From: Acidobacteriota bacterium | GTDB taxonomy: Bacteria > Acidobacteriota > Blastocatellia > Pyrinomonadales > Pyrinomonadaceae | Assembly (NCBI GenBank): GCA_003697135.1 | Contig: RFGC01000035.1 | Span: 310,001 to 374,000, forward strand | Direction: 5' to 3' | DNA: 64,000 nucleotides | Shown: positions 45,009 through 53,435 of the stretch, one piece after another | Layout of the letters: every line of letters starts with the position of its first letter | Numbering within the stretch: position 1 is the stretch's first letter | Notes under the pieces: model-generated | Database searches by the model: none | What the model saw: only the letters and a program-made list of their open reading frames with translations | Told to the model about the DNA's origin: nothing | Made by a program: the position numbers and the translations under genes

Positions 45009-45377
45009 TTACTTGCTCGTTGCCTTTGCTTGGGCAGTTTGAGCCGTTTGCTCAAAGTTGAATATGCCTTTTGCAAATCCAACAATTTGCTTTTGAATCG
45101 GCAGCTCACCTTTCGCTGCAGAGTCTATAAGACTCTCTCCTGCGCTTGCGAAAAGCTTCAGCCAATCTTGCCTTATCTGAGAAGTCGCATCCCAGTAACC
45201 CTTTGCAACTTTCAAAGCCTCTAGATTTGCATCGTAACCAGCTTTGTAAATTCCTTGGGCATAATTTTCGGCAACCTCAGCCGCTTGAACCATCGTTTTC
45301 AAAGTAGCATTAGCCGCTCTTTGAGTCAACTCAACCGTGCCTTCAAAAGTTTCCTTGACAACATTTTTCTTCGTCAT
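45009..45377 (-). CDS. Phasin-like protein, short form
   Basis: 122 residues from the ATG at 45377, with an AGGAG ribosome site ten bases upstream; a non-ATG start 16 codons earlier is less likely. The protein is nearly all amphipathic helix (TVELTQRAANATLKTMVQAAEVAENYAQ, then NLEALKVAKGYWDAT and WLKLFASAGESLID). It ends in an Ala/Gln/Lys-rich tail. Size and pattern match phasins. A near-consensus promoter and TTTGCACAA sites that could bind PhaR lie upstream. PhaR normally represses phasin genes until PHA granules titrate it away. Confidence 0.7.
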   Translation of the reverse strand: MTKKNVVKETFEGTVELTQRAANATLKTMVQAAEVAENYAQGIYKAGYDANLEALKVAKGYWDATSQIRQDWLKLFASAGESLIDSAAKGELPIQKQIVGFAKGIFNFEQTAQTAQAKATSK

Positions 45378-45430
45378 CTTCTCATTTCTCCTTTCTCTTT
45401 TTTCCAGCCTTTCTCCGACTGACAATTTGA

Positions 45431-45459
45431 ATCATAGCAGACGAAAAACAATCTGTCAA
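45431..45459 (-). promoter_or_regulatory. Near-consensus promoter of the short phasin gene
   Basis: On the minus strand TTGACA (45454-45459), a 17-base spacer ending in TGC, and TATGAT (45431-45436). This is a perfect -35, an extended -10 and the optimal spacing, the strongest promoter I found in the window. Confidence 0.8.
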
Positions 45460-45473
45460 GTAAAATTTTTGCA

Positions 45474-45541
45474 TTTGCACAAAAAATTTTTAATTTTTTG
45501 CGATAATCTTTTATCTAGTTAACATTTACACATTGTGCAAA
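45474..45541. promoter_or_regulatory. Candidate PhaR operator: inverted TTTGCACAA sites
   Basis: TTTGCACAA (45474-45482) and its exact reverse complement TTGTGCAAA (45533-45541) lie between phaR and the short phasin gene. The first is 15 bases upstream of the phasin -35. PhaR of other bacteria binds TGC/GCA-rich sites. Confidence 0.45.
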
Positions 45542-45549
45542 ATCTAAAA

Positions 45550-45580
45550 AGCATCTTTTAGATATTTTTGAAAAGATGCT
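45550..45580. other. 10-bp perfect stem-loop upstream of phaR
   Basis: AGCATCTTTT (45550-45559) pairs with AAAAGATGCT (45571-45580), loop 11 bases. It lies just upstream of the phaR promoter region. It may be a protein-binding site or a weak terminator. Confidence 0.5.
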
Positions 45581-45600
45581 ACACGCCTGATAAGTTTTCG

Positions 45601-45609
45601 TGATACAAT
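45601..45609 (+). promoter_or_regulatory. Extended -10 of phaR, at leaderless spacing
   Basis: TGA followed by TACAAT (45604-45609) ends six bases before the ATG at 45616. Transcription would start at the A of the ATG. Confidence 0.55.
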
Positions 45610-45615
45610 TTTGGC

Positions 45616-46170
45616 ATGCCAAGAAGAAAAGCTAAAAAACTCAATTCGGCAGAACTCAAAAGCAATGAAGTAATTATAAAACGATACGGGAACCGTCGTC
45701 TTTACAACACAGAAACAGGCGGTTATGTAACCTACGAAGACTTAATCAATCTAATAAGAGAAGGGCGCGACATAAAAGTTGTAGATTCTGTTACTTCTGA
45801 AGATGTTACGAAAACAATTTTAATACAGCTAATTTTAGAAGAAGAGAAAAGAAAAAAAGCGATTTTACCAACAGAGTTTTTATTTCAACTTTTGCGTTCG
45901 CGTGAAGAGGCAGTACAAGATTTCTTCAAAAACCACCTTGCCGCAAGTTTCGAGGCTTACCTAAGAACAAAAGAAGAGTTTGACAAAAGATTTCGTGCTA
46001 TGTTGGAAATGGCTTCCACAGCGCCACAACTTTGGGAGAAGTTAATCCCTGGTGCTGAAATCTTCCGTGAAATCCTAACTGGAAAGAAAAGAGAAGATAA
46101 GGAAAACATAGAAGAAAGCAAAGAGACAAAAAACAATGTCAACAAGAAAAAGGTTACTAAGAAACGGTAA
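45616..46170 (+). CDS. phaR: Polyhydroxyalkanoate synthesis regulator PhaR
   Basis: 184 residues. The PHA accumulation regulator DNA-binding domain is clear at about 18-80: [20 protein letters not shown] followed by [26 protein letters not shown] helical middle (about 85-150) resembles the granule-binding part. The last 30 residues are a Lys/Glu/Asn-rich tail. PhaR represses phasin genes and its own gene, and is released when it binds PHA polymer or granules. It is divergent from the short phasin gene, with shared candidate sites between them. It is followed directly, tail to tail, by folA (ends adjacent at 46170/46171). Confidence 0.92.
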   Translation: MPRRKAKKLNSAELKSNEVIIKRYGNRRLYNTETGGYVTYEDLINLIREGRDIKVVDSVTSEDVTKTILIQLILEEEKRKKAILPTEFLFQLLRSREEAVQDFFKNHLAASFEAYLRTKEEFDKRFRAMLEMASTAPQLWEKLIPGAEIFREILTGKKREDKENIEESKETKNNVNKKKVTKKR

Positions 46171-46686
46171 TCAAAAGCTTTGAAAGCTCGTAGCATTGTT
46201 TTGATTTATGCGTGAATACTCCTTTACGATCAGGTCTCCCAAAGAAATTTGCCTCGAAAGCTCGAAACCTGATAGAAAGTCACTAGGCATAAAGGAATCA
46301 GCATCTTCTATATCCAAAGGGATTTCCGTAACAAACCATTGTTGAATATTTTCTAAAAATTCCAAATAAGTTTTTGCGCCGCCGATGATAAACAAATCAC
46401 ATTTAAGATATTTCGCTAAAAATAGGACTTCTTGTTTTGTTCGCATTAGCAGTAGGCCTTCTTGAGATTCTAAATTTCTTGAACGACTAAGAACTATGTT
46501 TAGCCTGTTTTTTAGAGGCTTGCCGATTGAAAGCCACGTATTATAGCCCATTACAACAGCATGCCCTGTAGTAGTTTCCCTGAAAAATCTAAGGTCTGAA
46601 GGATAATACCAAGGGATTTTTCCACTTTTACCTATGGCAAAATTTTTCGCAATTGCAACAATTCCTATTATCTTTGCTTGATTCAT
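46171..46686 (-). CDS. folA: Dihydrofolate reductase
   Basis: 171 residues. Family motifs in order: IGIVAIAKNFAIGKSGKIPWYYPSDLRFF with the Trp and active-site Asp, TTTGHAVVMGYNTWLSIGKPLKNRLNIVLSR for NADPH binding, and LFIIGGAKTYLEFL. It reduces dihydrofolate to tetrahydrofolate with NADPH. thyA is not adjacent, so it may be used with a distant thyA, or thyX may operate. TATAAT six bases before the ATG suggests a leaderless message. Confidence 0.93.
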   Translation of the reverse strand: MNQAKIIGIVAIAKNFAIGKSGKIPWYYPSDLRFFRETTTGHAVVMGYNTWLSIGKPLKNRLNIVLSRSRNLESQEGLLLMRTKQEVLFLAKYLKCDLFIIGGAKTYLEFLENIQQWFVTEIPLDIEDADSFMPSDFLSGFELSRQISLGDLIVKEYSRINQNNATSFQSF

Positions 46687-46692
46687 GTTTCG

Positions 46693-46698
46693 ATTATA
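46693..46698 (-). promoter_or_regulatory. Consensus -10 of folA at leaderless spacing
   Basis: On the minus strand TATAAT is followed by six bases and the ATG at 46686. A TTGAAC hexamer lies 19 bases further upstream. Confidence 0.55.
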
Positions 46699-46798
46699 TT
46701 GACTTAAGTTTGCTTCAGTTCAATTATTTTTTGACTTTTTTGTCTCTTTCGATCTTTTCAGTAGATATTTCATGATAAAATTAAAAACTTGAGGCAAC

Positions 46799-48451
46799 AT
46801 GAACGTCGCCACCAAAAGCCTCATAATACACATTAACATCGGCAATCAAAAGCGCACCGAGTTTTTTGATGAAGACAGAATTCGTTTAGGGACAGAAACT
46901 GATTGCGAACTTCAAGTCCGCACGTCTAGAGTAAAAAAATTAGGGCTTTGGTTCGAGATAAGAAGGAAAGGCGAAGATTACTACATAACAAAGTTCGATG
47001 AATCACTCGACTTACTTCTCAACGGCAAGTCTTTAAAATCCCTAGTAACTGCAAACGAAGCTGAATGGGTTGCAATAAAAGACGGAGACAGAATTTCGAT
47101 TGATGGAACCGGTGTGAATTTCTCTTTCTTCATAGTCGAGCCAGATTCAGCTTTAGTCAAAGTCAACAGATTTGCAAATGTCGCTCCTTTCATAGAAGAA
47201 GCGGCACTCGAAGCCGCAACCTCATCAAAACGAGAAGATGCCAAAATCTTCTTGCGCGAGCTTGCAAAAGAACTTTTCCGAGAAACTAGCTTGAAGACTA
47301 AGCTGATTATCTCAGTTCTGTTTATTTTTGCCATTTCTAGCCTGCTTTACTTTGGATTTTCGTTCATCTCGGAAATCAGAAAAACACGCGAGCAAGTTGC
47401 AAAACAAGAAGAGATTATCCAGAGATTAGAAAAACAAATTCAAGAAACAAATGAGCAACTCAGCAATCTCGATAAAACAAGCCAACAAATCATTAAAACT
47501 GTATCGCTTGCGCCGAACTTACGCGTTCAATACGGCGACGGAGTTTGCCTTATCGTCGGAACATACGACCTGGTAAGCAAACAAAATGGTAAGGTTTTGC
47601 GTTATCCTGATCCCTCTATCTATCAACCCGATCCTTTCGAGCCACTCGAAGGTGAAGGAATAAAACCAAAACAATATCCGAACCAAGTAACGCTAACCAC
47701 AGAAGGCAACGGGATGCCGGTTGAATATGATTTTATAGGCACTGGATTTCACGTAGGAAATGGCTACATAGTAACAAATCGCCATGTCGTTCATCCCTGG
47801 GAAGAAGATGATTTAGTTATTCAAATGATGAAACAAGCAGACGCAAAGGCAAGAGTAAAAAAACTTGTGGCTTATTTCCCGAAACTTCCTAATCCAATAG
47901 CCCTGAAGGTAGTAGCCTTAGGAAAGCGAGAAGATATAGCTATTGGAGTTATCGATCCGCTTCTCGCAACGTCTGAAATACCCGCTTTACCGATAGATAA
48001 CTCATCAGATGCCGTTGCCATCGGCAAAATGGTTGTTTCCATCGGCTATCCAAATGGTCCTGACAGATTGCTTGCAATGCTTGATGATGAAGAGGCTAGA
48101 AGCATCAGTGCTCGTTTTGGAAATTCTAGACAGGCACTTTTGAACTATCTAGCCCAAGCAGGGAAAATTCAACCTTTGACAACGCCCGGAGCAATAACTG
48201 ATTTGGATTCAAAGAGAATAGTTCATGACGCAAAAACGGCTGAAGGTGGCTCAGGAGCACCTTTGTTTGGACAATCAGGAAAAGTTATAGGTGTTAACTT
48301 TGGTGTTTTCACAGAAAACACGGCTACCAACATGGCTATTCCAATCAAATTCGCAGTAGAACTCTTGAAAGAAGCAGGCTGGAAATCGCCTGAAGAAATA
48401 CAAAACGATCAAGCAAAACAAACTCAAGCCGCCCAAACTTTACCTAAATGA
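46799..48451 (+). CDS. FHA-domain membrane protein with trypsin-like protease domain
   Basis: 550 residues. An FHA-like domain at about 10-105 (IRLGTETDCELQV, LLLNGKSL) is presumably cytosolic. A linker follows, then a membrane helix (about 168-190) and a coiled coil (about 192-235). The C-terminal part (about 300-520) has a chymotrypsin/DegP-like fold with His329 in VTNRHV, Asp379 in REDIAIG and Ser485 in EGGSGAPLF, a complete triad. No PDZ domain is seen. It looks like a periplasmic protease tied to a cytosolic phospho-signal sensor. Its stop overlaps the psuG start (ATGA). An extended -10 (TGATAAAAT) and a GAGG ribosome site lie upstream. Confidence 0.8.
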   Translation: MNVATKSLIIHINIGNQKRTEFFDEDRIRLGTETDCELQVRTSRVKKLGLWFEIRRKGEDYYITKFDESLDLLLNGKSLKSLVTANEAEWVAIKDGDRISIDGTGVNFSFFIVEPDSALVKVNRFANVAPFIEEAALEAATSSKREDAKIFLRELAKELFRETSLKTKLIISVLFIFAISSLLYFGFSFISEIRKTREQVAKQEEIIQRLEKQIQETNEQLSNLDKTSQQIIKTVSLAPNLRVQYGDGVCLIVGTYDLVSKQNGKVLRYPDPSIYQPDPFEPLEGEGIKPKQYPNQVTLTTEGNGMPVEYDFIGTGFHVGNGYIVTNRHVVHPWEEDDLVIQMMKQADAKARVKKLVAYFPKLPNPIALKVVALGKREDIAIGVIDPLLATSEIPALPIDNSSDAVAIGKMVVSIGYPNGPDRLLAMLDDEEARSISARFGNSRQALLNYLAQAGKIQPLTTPGAITDLDSKRIVHDAKTAEGGSGAPLFGQSGKVIGVNFGVFTENTATNMAIPIKFAVELLKEAGWKSPEEIQNDQAKQTQAAQTLPK

Positions 48452-49353
48452 AACTGATTTTCTCTAAAGAAGTATCCGAAGCCAAAACGGCAAATAAAGC
48501 TATTGTTGCGCTTGAATCAACAGTAATTGCGCATGGGTTAAAGTTTCCAGAAAATCTCAAAACCGCTTTGGAAATGGAAAATGAAATCCGATTGCTCGGT
48601 GCAGTTCCTGCAACAATAGCTGTTATTCGTGGTGAAATAAAGGTCGGTTTAGAAAAAGATGAATTGAAAAATTTGAGTGAAAACAAAGAGATAAGGAAAA
48701 TATCGAAGAAAGACCTACCTATCTGCATTGCTAGGAAACAAAACGGCGCTACTACTGTTTCTGCCACTTCTTTCATAGCTTATCAAGCTGGGATAAAAGT
48801 TTTCGCAACAGGAGGCATAGGTGGCGTTCATCTAGATTTTCCGGCAGATGTCTCTGCGGACCTACCTACTCTTGCAGAAACTCCAATCGTTGTTGTATGC
48901 TCAGGTCCAAAGTCAATCTTAGATTTAGCCGCCACCAGAGAATGGCTCGAAACTTATGGGATACTAACCATAGGCTACAGATGCGAAGAAATGCCCTGTT
49001 TTTACTCCTCAAAAAGCGGCTTGAAAGTTGATGAAACGGTTGATTCAGTCGAGGAAATAATCGAGATCATCAAGCTAAGAGATGAGCTTGGAATCAAAAG
49101 CGCTTGTCTTGTTATGAATCCAGTTCCGCCGGAATTCGAGATTGATCCTGAGGAGCAAAAGAAATACTTGGATGTGGCACTTAGAATTGCAAAGGAGCAA
49201 AAGATAAATGGCAAGGACCTGACACCTTTTCTACTCAAAAAGATGTCCGAAATCAGCCAAAACAAGACACTTCAAGCCAATATAGCTCTACTGAAAAACA
49301 ATGCAAAACTCGCCGCAATGATTTCACTTGAACTGAAAAATACTTCAGCGTAG
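48448..49353 (+). CDS. psuG: Pseudouridine-5'-phosphate glycosidase
   Basis: 301 residues. Family marks: VALESTVIAHGLKFPENL at the start, the GATTVSATSFIAYQAGIKVFATGGIGGVH core with the catalytic Lys region, VVCSGPKSILDLAATREWLETYG, and NPVPPEFEID. It cleaves pseudouridine 5'-phosphate reversibly to uracil and ribose 5-phosphate. The kinase gene psuK, its usual partner, is absent here. The ATG overlaps the protease gene stop by four bases, so translation is coupled. No functional link between the two proteins is known. Confidence 0.95.
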   Translation: MKLIFSKEVSEAKTANKAIVALESTVIAHGLKFPENLKTALEMENEIRLLGAVPATIAVIRGEIKVGLEKDELKNLSENKEIRKISKKDLPICIARKQNGATTVSATSFIAYQAGIKVFATGGIGGVHLDFPADVSADLPTLAETPIVVVCSGPKSILDLAATREWLETYGILTIGYRCEEMPCFYSSKSGLKVDETVDSVEEIIEIIKLRDELGIKSACLVMNPVPPEFEIDPEEQKKYLDVALRIAKEQKINGKDLTPFLLKKMSEISQNKTLQANIALLKNNAKLAAMISLELKNTSA

Positions 49354-49462
49354 CCACCCAAGATTTCTTTTGGCTGAAAAATTCGTTTGCATCTAAACGC
49401 GTTGCTATTATCATCTTCCGTTGTTAGAATTTGATTGAGAGTTTCGAGGAGGTTGAAAAACA

Positions 49463-50221
49463 ATGTCATTAAGCAAGCGGGTTTTCATGTATTTTGTTTT
49501 CTTAGCTTTTTGCACAATGGTCTCAGCTCAAGCGAAAAGAGTTATAACGAATCTCGACTTGGAAAAGTATCGCGAGCAACGCGTTAAAGCCGAGCAGGAA
49601 TATCTTGAAAAGCACAAAGAAAAAGGCTTGCCTTCACCCGAAGATATAGAGAAAATAGCTCAAGAACGGCGTAAATGGCTTGCAGAATTCTCTCAAAGAT
49701 ACGAACAACAAATCCTTCAAACAGCCGAGGACTTCCAAAGGAGAGCTGACGAACTGAGACTTCAAATAGCATCAATTGAAGCCCAAATTTCATACGTTAG
49801 AAGGCAAATAAATGAATTTGATGGGCCTTACAGAGGCGGTGCTGTTTCATCAGGCATTTTTACAGGCACCTTCTTCTTCCCCACCTCGCCACAAGGCACT
49901 GTCATCGGACAATCGCCAAAAACTCCTCCTAATGTCCAAACGGTTCAAAACTTCGGTCTTGGCTTTCCAACAGCAACCGAAATACGCAATAGAGTAAACG
50001 GAGTATTTTCACCTGTCCCTCAAGCCATTATTCAAACTCCTGCTCCTCAGGGAACAGGGTTTTTCTTTTATCCGTTTCCTGTGATTGTTGATAACACCAA
50101 CTATGCTCGCCGACGGCTGGTAGAACGCTTGCAGGAACTAGAACAACTTCGCGCTGGACTTTTAGCAACTTTATCTGCCCTGGAAGAACAAGCCCGTCGC
50201 GCAGGAGTTAAAATCAGATAG
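49463..50221 (+). CDS. Secreted coiled-coil protein of unknown function
   Basis: 252 residues, no family recognised. A signal peptide covers about 1-23 (VFMYFVFLAFCTMVSAQA). Residues 30-118 are charged helix (LEKYREQRVKAEQEYLEKHKE, then ERRKWLAEFSQRYEQQ), likely a coiled coil. A Gly/Pro/Phe/Thr-rich middle (about 120-205) looks extended. A last helix (about 208-250) is again Arg/Leu/Glu-rich. The layout suggests a periplasmic or outer-membrane-associated structural protein. A GAGGAGG ribosome site ten bases before the ATG supports the start. Confidence 0.6.
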   Translation: MSLSKRVFMYFVFLAFCTMVSAQAKRVITNLDLEKYREQRVKAEQEYLEKHKEKGLPSPEDIEKIAQERRKWLAEFSQRYEQQILQTAEDFQRRADELRLQIASIEAQISYVRRQINEFDGPYRGGAVSSGIFTGTFFFPTSPQGTVIGQSPKTPPNVQTVQNFGLGFPTATEIRNRVNGVFSPVPQAIIQTPAPQGTGFFFYPFPVIVDNTNYARRRLVERLQELEQLRAGLLATLSALEEQARRAGVKIR

Positions 50222-50281
50222 TCTAAAACTTGTGAAGTCTCCTGAAACTCAAATCTTCAGCGATCCGAAGATGAATTTTCC

Positions 50282-51301
50282 TCAGATTAGCTTATTTTTT
50301 ACAACCTCACGTATGATTTCCCGATTTCTTTTGGCAGAAGTCGTTACTCCTTCAAGTTTTTCTTCTTCTATGCCGTAGATTTCCTTACCGAACACGCCAT
50401 TCCACGGTGGAATAACAATCGTAACATTTCCCTTCACTTTTGCTTGACAAGCCAAACGCAAAAACGGTGTTGGTTCTTCAGGTTGGTTATAACCGAAAAA
50501 TTTCATTCGCTTCCTTTCGAGCCTTTGAACCTCAGAAAGTTTCTCTTGTCCTCCCAAAATACCTACCCAGCAACTTCCGCAAGCCGCACTCTTGCATTCA
50601 ACAGGTATTGGTCCTTCAAGACATCTTTCATCAGTCTTGATATTGCATCTCGCTGCCGCTGAAGTTATTTCTTCGTTCAAGATAGCCTTGAACCTTCTGT
50701 TCTTGCTAGATTCGTCAAAAATTACTGAGTATTGCTTGTCAACTGTTCTTAAAAATCCAAATATACCTTGTGAATCATCTTTTGCTCTTTCTGCAACAAT
50801 CTGATCAGGCTTTTTCTTCGCAAACTCTGGAGTTAAAAACACATTCCCGGCCGATTGCTTGAAATTTTCAAAGCCTGCCTGAACTACGGTCATTAAACCG
50901 ACAAGTGTAATGCCAAGCGTCAAATCTTTAGTTGTTTTTGCTTTTTGCGCTCCAATTTCTGCAATCGAAAGAGCCAATTTGCTCAAATCTGTTTGTTCAT
51001 CAAGATTTTCTGCTTCAATAATCGCTTCTTTAACTTGCTTCCAAAAACGATGCCCGTAAAGAAACTTATGAGATGAATCTATTTGATTCTTCAACTCAAA
51101 ATTGCCTCTTATGGCGAACTTCCTAAGAACCTCTTCCCTATTCTCAGCATTTTGAATGTATCTAAAAAGTTTCAGAGGATAAAATCTAAACCAAATCTGA
51201 ACTGCATTTCTATCAACTTCATGTATTTCTGGGAGAAGTTTTTCGATTGCTTCAAACCAGTCCTTCTCTTCAAACTGATTCAAAAAATGTTCTAGTTTCA
51301 T
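50282..51301 (-). CDS. Protein with C-terminal plant-type 2Fe-2S ferredoxin domain
   Basis: 339 residues. The N-terminal 180 residues are helical, with a hydrophobic stretch near 130-145 (LTLGITLVGLMTVVQAGF); no family recognised. The last 150 residues hold a ferredoxin-like cluster site: CKSAACGSC (spacing C-x4-C-x2-C) and a fourth Cys about 40 residues on in LACQAKV. That is the plant/adrenodoxin pattern. It may pass electrons in a pathway not visible here. A TTGAGG ribosome site precedes the ATG. The next gene upstream on the same strand is the MM0924-like gene. Confidence 0.65.
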   Translation of the reverse strand: MKLEHFLNQFEEKDWFEAIEKLLPEIHEVDRNAVQIWFRFYPLKLFRYIQNAENREEVLRKFAIRGNFELKNQIDSSHKFLYGHRFWKQVKEAIIEAENLDEQTDLSKLALSIAEIGAQKAKTTKDLTLGITLVGLMTVVQAGFENFKQSAGNVFLTPEFAKKKPDQIVAERAKDDSQGIFGFLRTVDKQYSVIFDESSKNRRFKAILNEEITSAAARCNIKTDERCLEGPIPVECKSAACGSCWVGILGGQEKLSEVQRLERKRMKFFGYNQPEEPTPFLRLACQAKVKGNVTIVIPPWNGVFGKEIYGIEEEKLEGVTTSAKRNREIIREVVKNKLI

Positions 51302-51379
51302 AAGTTTGCCTCAATCATCGGTTTTTAGGCTAAAAAACCAATTTAGCAAAAATTTGTTACAGAAGACAATTCGGGAAAG

Positions 51380-51595
51380 CTATTTAGCACCAACAAGGCC
51401 GGGGCGATGATGATTTTCCTTAACTTCCCAAACAGCAGCTATTTTGTCAATAGCAACGTAGATTTGCCTCTCGTCCTCATCTCGAAGGTAAAGGATTCCG
51501 TCTTGAGCCTTGACTATTTCGCCCCTAATAACTGCACTTTCCCCACAAGCAACATCTACCTTCTTCCCTTGTAGCTGAACCAAGAAATTCTCCAT
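51380..51595 (-). CDS. Small MM0924-like protein
   Basis: 71 residues, mostly beta. The pattern VQLQGKKVDVACGESAVIRG, then GILYLRDEDERQIYVAIDKIAAVWEV, resembles a small Sm-like or ligand-binding barrel annotated as MM0924 family, common in acidobacteria. Function is unknown. It lies 25 bases downstream of accC and is probably in the same transcript. I am fairly sure the gene is real because of its composition and the close spacing. Confidence 0.65.
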   Translation of the reverse strand: MENFLVQLQGKKVDVACGESAVIRGEIVKAQDGILYLRDEDERQIYVAIDKIAAVWEVKENHHRPGLVGAK

Positions 51596-51620
51596 AGTCC
51601 TACTTCCTTTCTTTGGAGTC

Positions 51621-53126
51621 CTAAATTCTGCTAGCCATTAATGCCTTTCTTCCAGCCATAACCCACTTATTCGGCTTATTGTTGTCTGTTGCTACTGAAG
51701 TTGGCGATTTGCTTAAATGAGCCAATACAGAAGCAATTATAGCAAAATCTTTTTCCGTTTCGGATAAATTATTTTTCTTTCTCCTTCTTTGCCATCTTTC
51801 AATAAAGCCCGTATCGAGAATGCCCTTTTGAAACTCTTCGTCCTCGATTATTTCACGGAAAAAAGGTAGTGTCGTTTTGATTCCACCGATTTCATACTCT
51901 TGCAATGCCCTACGCATTCGGTCAATGGCTTCTTGACGATCTCTTCCGTATGTGCAGAATTTTGAAATCATCGGATCGTAGTAAATCGAAACCTCTGCAC
52001 CTTCGTAAACCCCACCGTCATCGCGTATCCCATTGCCTTGTGGGATGCGTAATCTTGTTATCTTACCGGGTGAAGGCATAAAGTTATTCTCAGGGTCTTC
52101 TGCATAGATTCTGCATTCGATTGCATGTCCCGTCCATTTAATATCTTCCTGTTTGAAGGAAAGTTTTTCTCCTGAAGCGACTCTTATCTGTTCTTTGACC
52201 AAATCAATCCCCGTAACCAACTCTGTAACAGGATGTTCGACTTGAAGTCGTGTGTTCATTTCGAGAAAGTAAAATTCTCTTGTTTCATCTGAGACCAAAA
52301 ACTCAACCGTTCCGGCCCCGACATAACCGACAGCTTGAGCAATCTTCACAGCGCATTCACCCATTTTGTTGCGCAAAGTCGAATCATTTATCGGCGAAGG
52401 ACATTCTTCTATCACTTTTTGATGCCTTCTTTGAATTGAGCATTCACGCTCTCCAAGATGAACGTGGTTGCCATGTATATCTGAAAAAACTTGAATCTCG
52501 ATGTGCCTTGGGCGAACAACTGCCTTTTCGATATAAACCGAATCATCACCGAAAGCTGATCTCGCTTCGCTTTTGGCAGTTTCAAATGCTGATTTTAGAT
52601 CGGCTTCTCTCTCAACCAATCTCATTCCCTTTCCGCCACCACCGGCAGAAGCCTTCAGCATTACAGGAAAGCCGTAACTTCGAGCTATTTCGAGAGCTTC
52701 TTCGTAAGATTTCAAGGGTTCAATGGTGCCGGGAACAACAGGAACCCCAGCATTTATAGCAATTTTTCTTGCAGAAATCTTACCACCCATCGCTTCCATA
52801 GCTTCAGGTGGCGGCCCTATGAAAACTATGCCGTTTTTGGTAACTTCGCGAACAAAATTAGCATTTTCCGACAGAAAGCCGTAACCCGGATGAATAGCTT
52901 CTGCCCCCGATTTTTTCGCTACTTCGATTATCTTATCACCACGTAGATAGCTCTCAATCGAAGGTGAAGGACCTATGTGATAAGCCTCATCCGCCATACG
53001 AACATGCAAGGCATTTTTATCAGCATCTGAGTAAACTGCAACGGTTTTGATTCTCAATTCCCTACAAGCTCGGATTATTCTACAAGCTATTTCCCCACGA
53101 TTCGCAATCAAAATTTTCTTGAACAT
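51621..53126 (-). CDS. accC: Acetyl-CoA carboxylase biotin carboxylase subunit
   Basis: 501 residues. Biotin carboxylase domains in order: [32 protein letters not shown], the ATP-grasp loop [40 protein letters not shown] and the C-terminal [15 protein letters not shown]. It carboxylates the biotin of AccB with ATP and bicarbonate. The C-terminus is about 50 residues longer than in E. coli AccC, with a Lys/Ser/Thr-rich linker. The biotin carrier gene accB is not adjacent, so the subunit may serve acetyl- or propionyl-CoA carboxylase. Confidence 0.94.
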   Translation of the reverse strand: MFKKILIANRGEIACRIIRACRELRIKTVAVYSDADKNALHVRMADEAYHIGPSPSIESYLRGDKIIEVAKKSGAEAIHPGYGFLSENANFVREVTKNGIVFIGPPPEAMEAMGGKISARKIAINAGVPVVPGTIEPLKSYEEALEIARSYGFPVMLKASAGGGGKGMRLVEREADLKSAFETAKSEARSAFGDDSVYIEKAVVRPRHIEIQVFSDIHGNHVHLGERECSIQRRHQKVIEECPSPINDSTLRNKMGECAVKIAQAVGYVGAGTVEFLVSDETREFYFLEMNTRLQVEHPVTELVTGIDLVKEQIRVASGEKLSFKQEDIKWTGHAIECRIYAEDPENNFMPSPGKITRLRIPQGNGIRDDGGVYEGAEVSIYYDPMISKFCTYGRDRQEAIDRMRRALQEYEIGGIKTTLPFFREIIEDEEFQKGILDTGFIERWQRRRKKNNLSETEKDFAIIASVLAHLSKSPTSVATDNNKPNKWVMAGRKALMASRI

Positions 53127-53142
53127 AAGCTCTTGAATCCAG

Positions 53143-53430
53143 CTACTCTAAAATAGAGTTCCCATGATTTTTGGGATCGTAACGAACATTTACTTTAGCT
53201 CCAGGAGCGTATTTCAAAGGATTTTTCATCTGCTCAAACGTCAAAAGCTCAGAAGATTCAAAATTAACACCTTGAACACTGTAAACATAAAAAACTATCT
53301 CCCCGCGCGCAGTCGTTTGGCTATCAATAATAGTTCCCTCAGTGATTCTTCCGTTTTTCAGCAGAAACTCTCGCCTTTTCTTCTCCAAGTCTTCGTCTCT
53401 ATTCCTGCTAAAAATATCCAAAATTCCCAT
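53143..53430 (-). CDS. Small DUF3592-like protein
   Basis: 95 residues from the ATG at 53430; a TTG three codons earlier would overlap the upstream stop. After a charged helix ([18 protein letters not shown]), a beta part reads [21 protein letters not shown] and ends with [15 protein letters not shown], like the soluble part of DUF3592 proteins. No membrane helix is present. Function is unknown. It lies five bases after the PGPGW-like gene and 16 bases before accC, so it is in this operon. Confidence 0.6.
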   Translation of the reverse strand: MGILDIFSRNRDEDLEKKRREFLLKNGRITEGTIIDSQTTARGEIVFYVYSVQGVNFESSELLTFEQMKNPLKYAPGAKVNVRYDPKNHGNSILE

Positions 53431-53435
53431 AAGGC

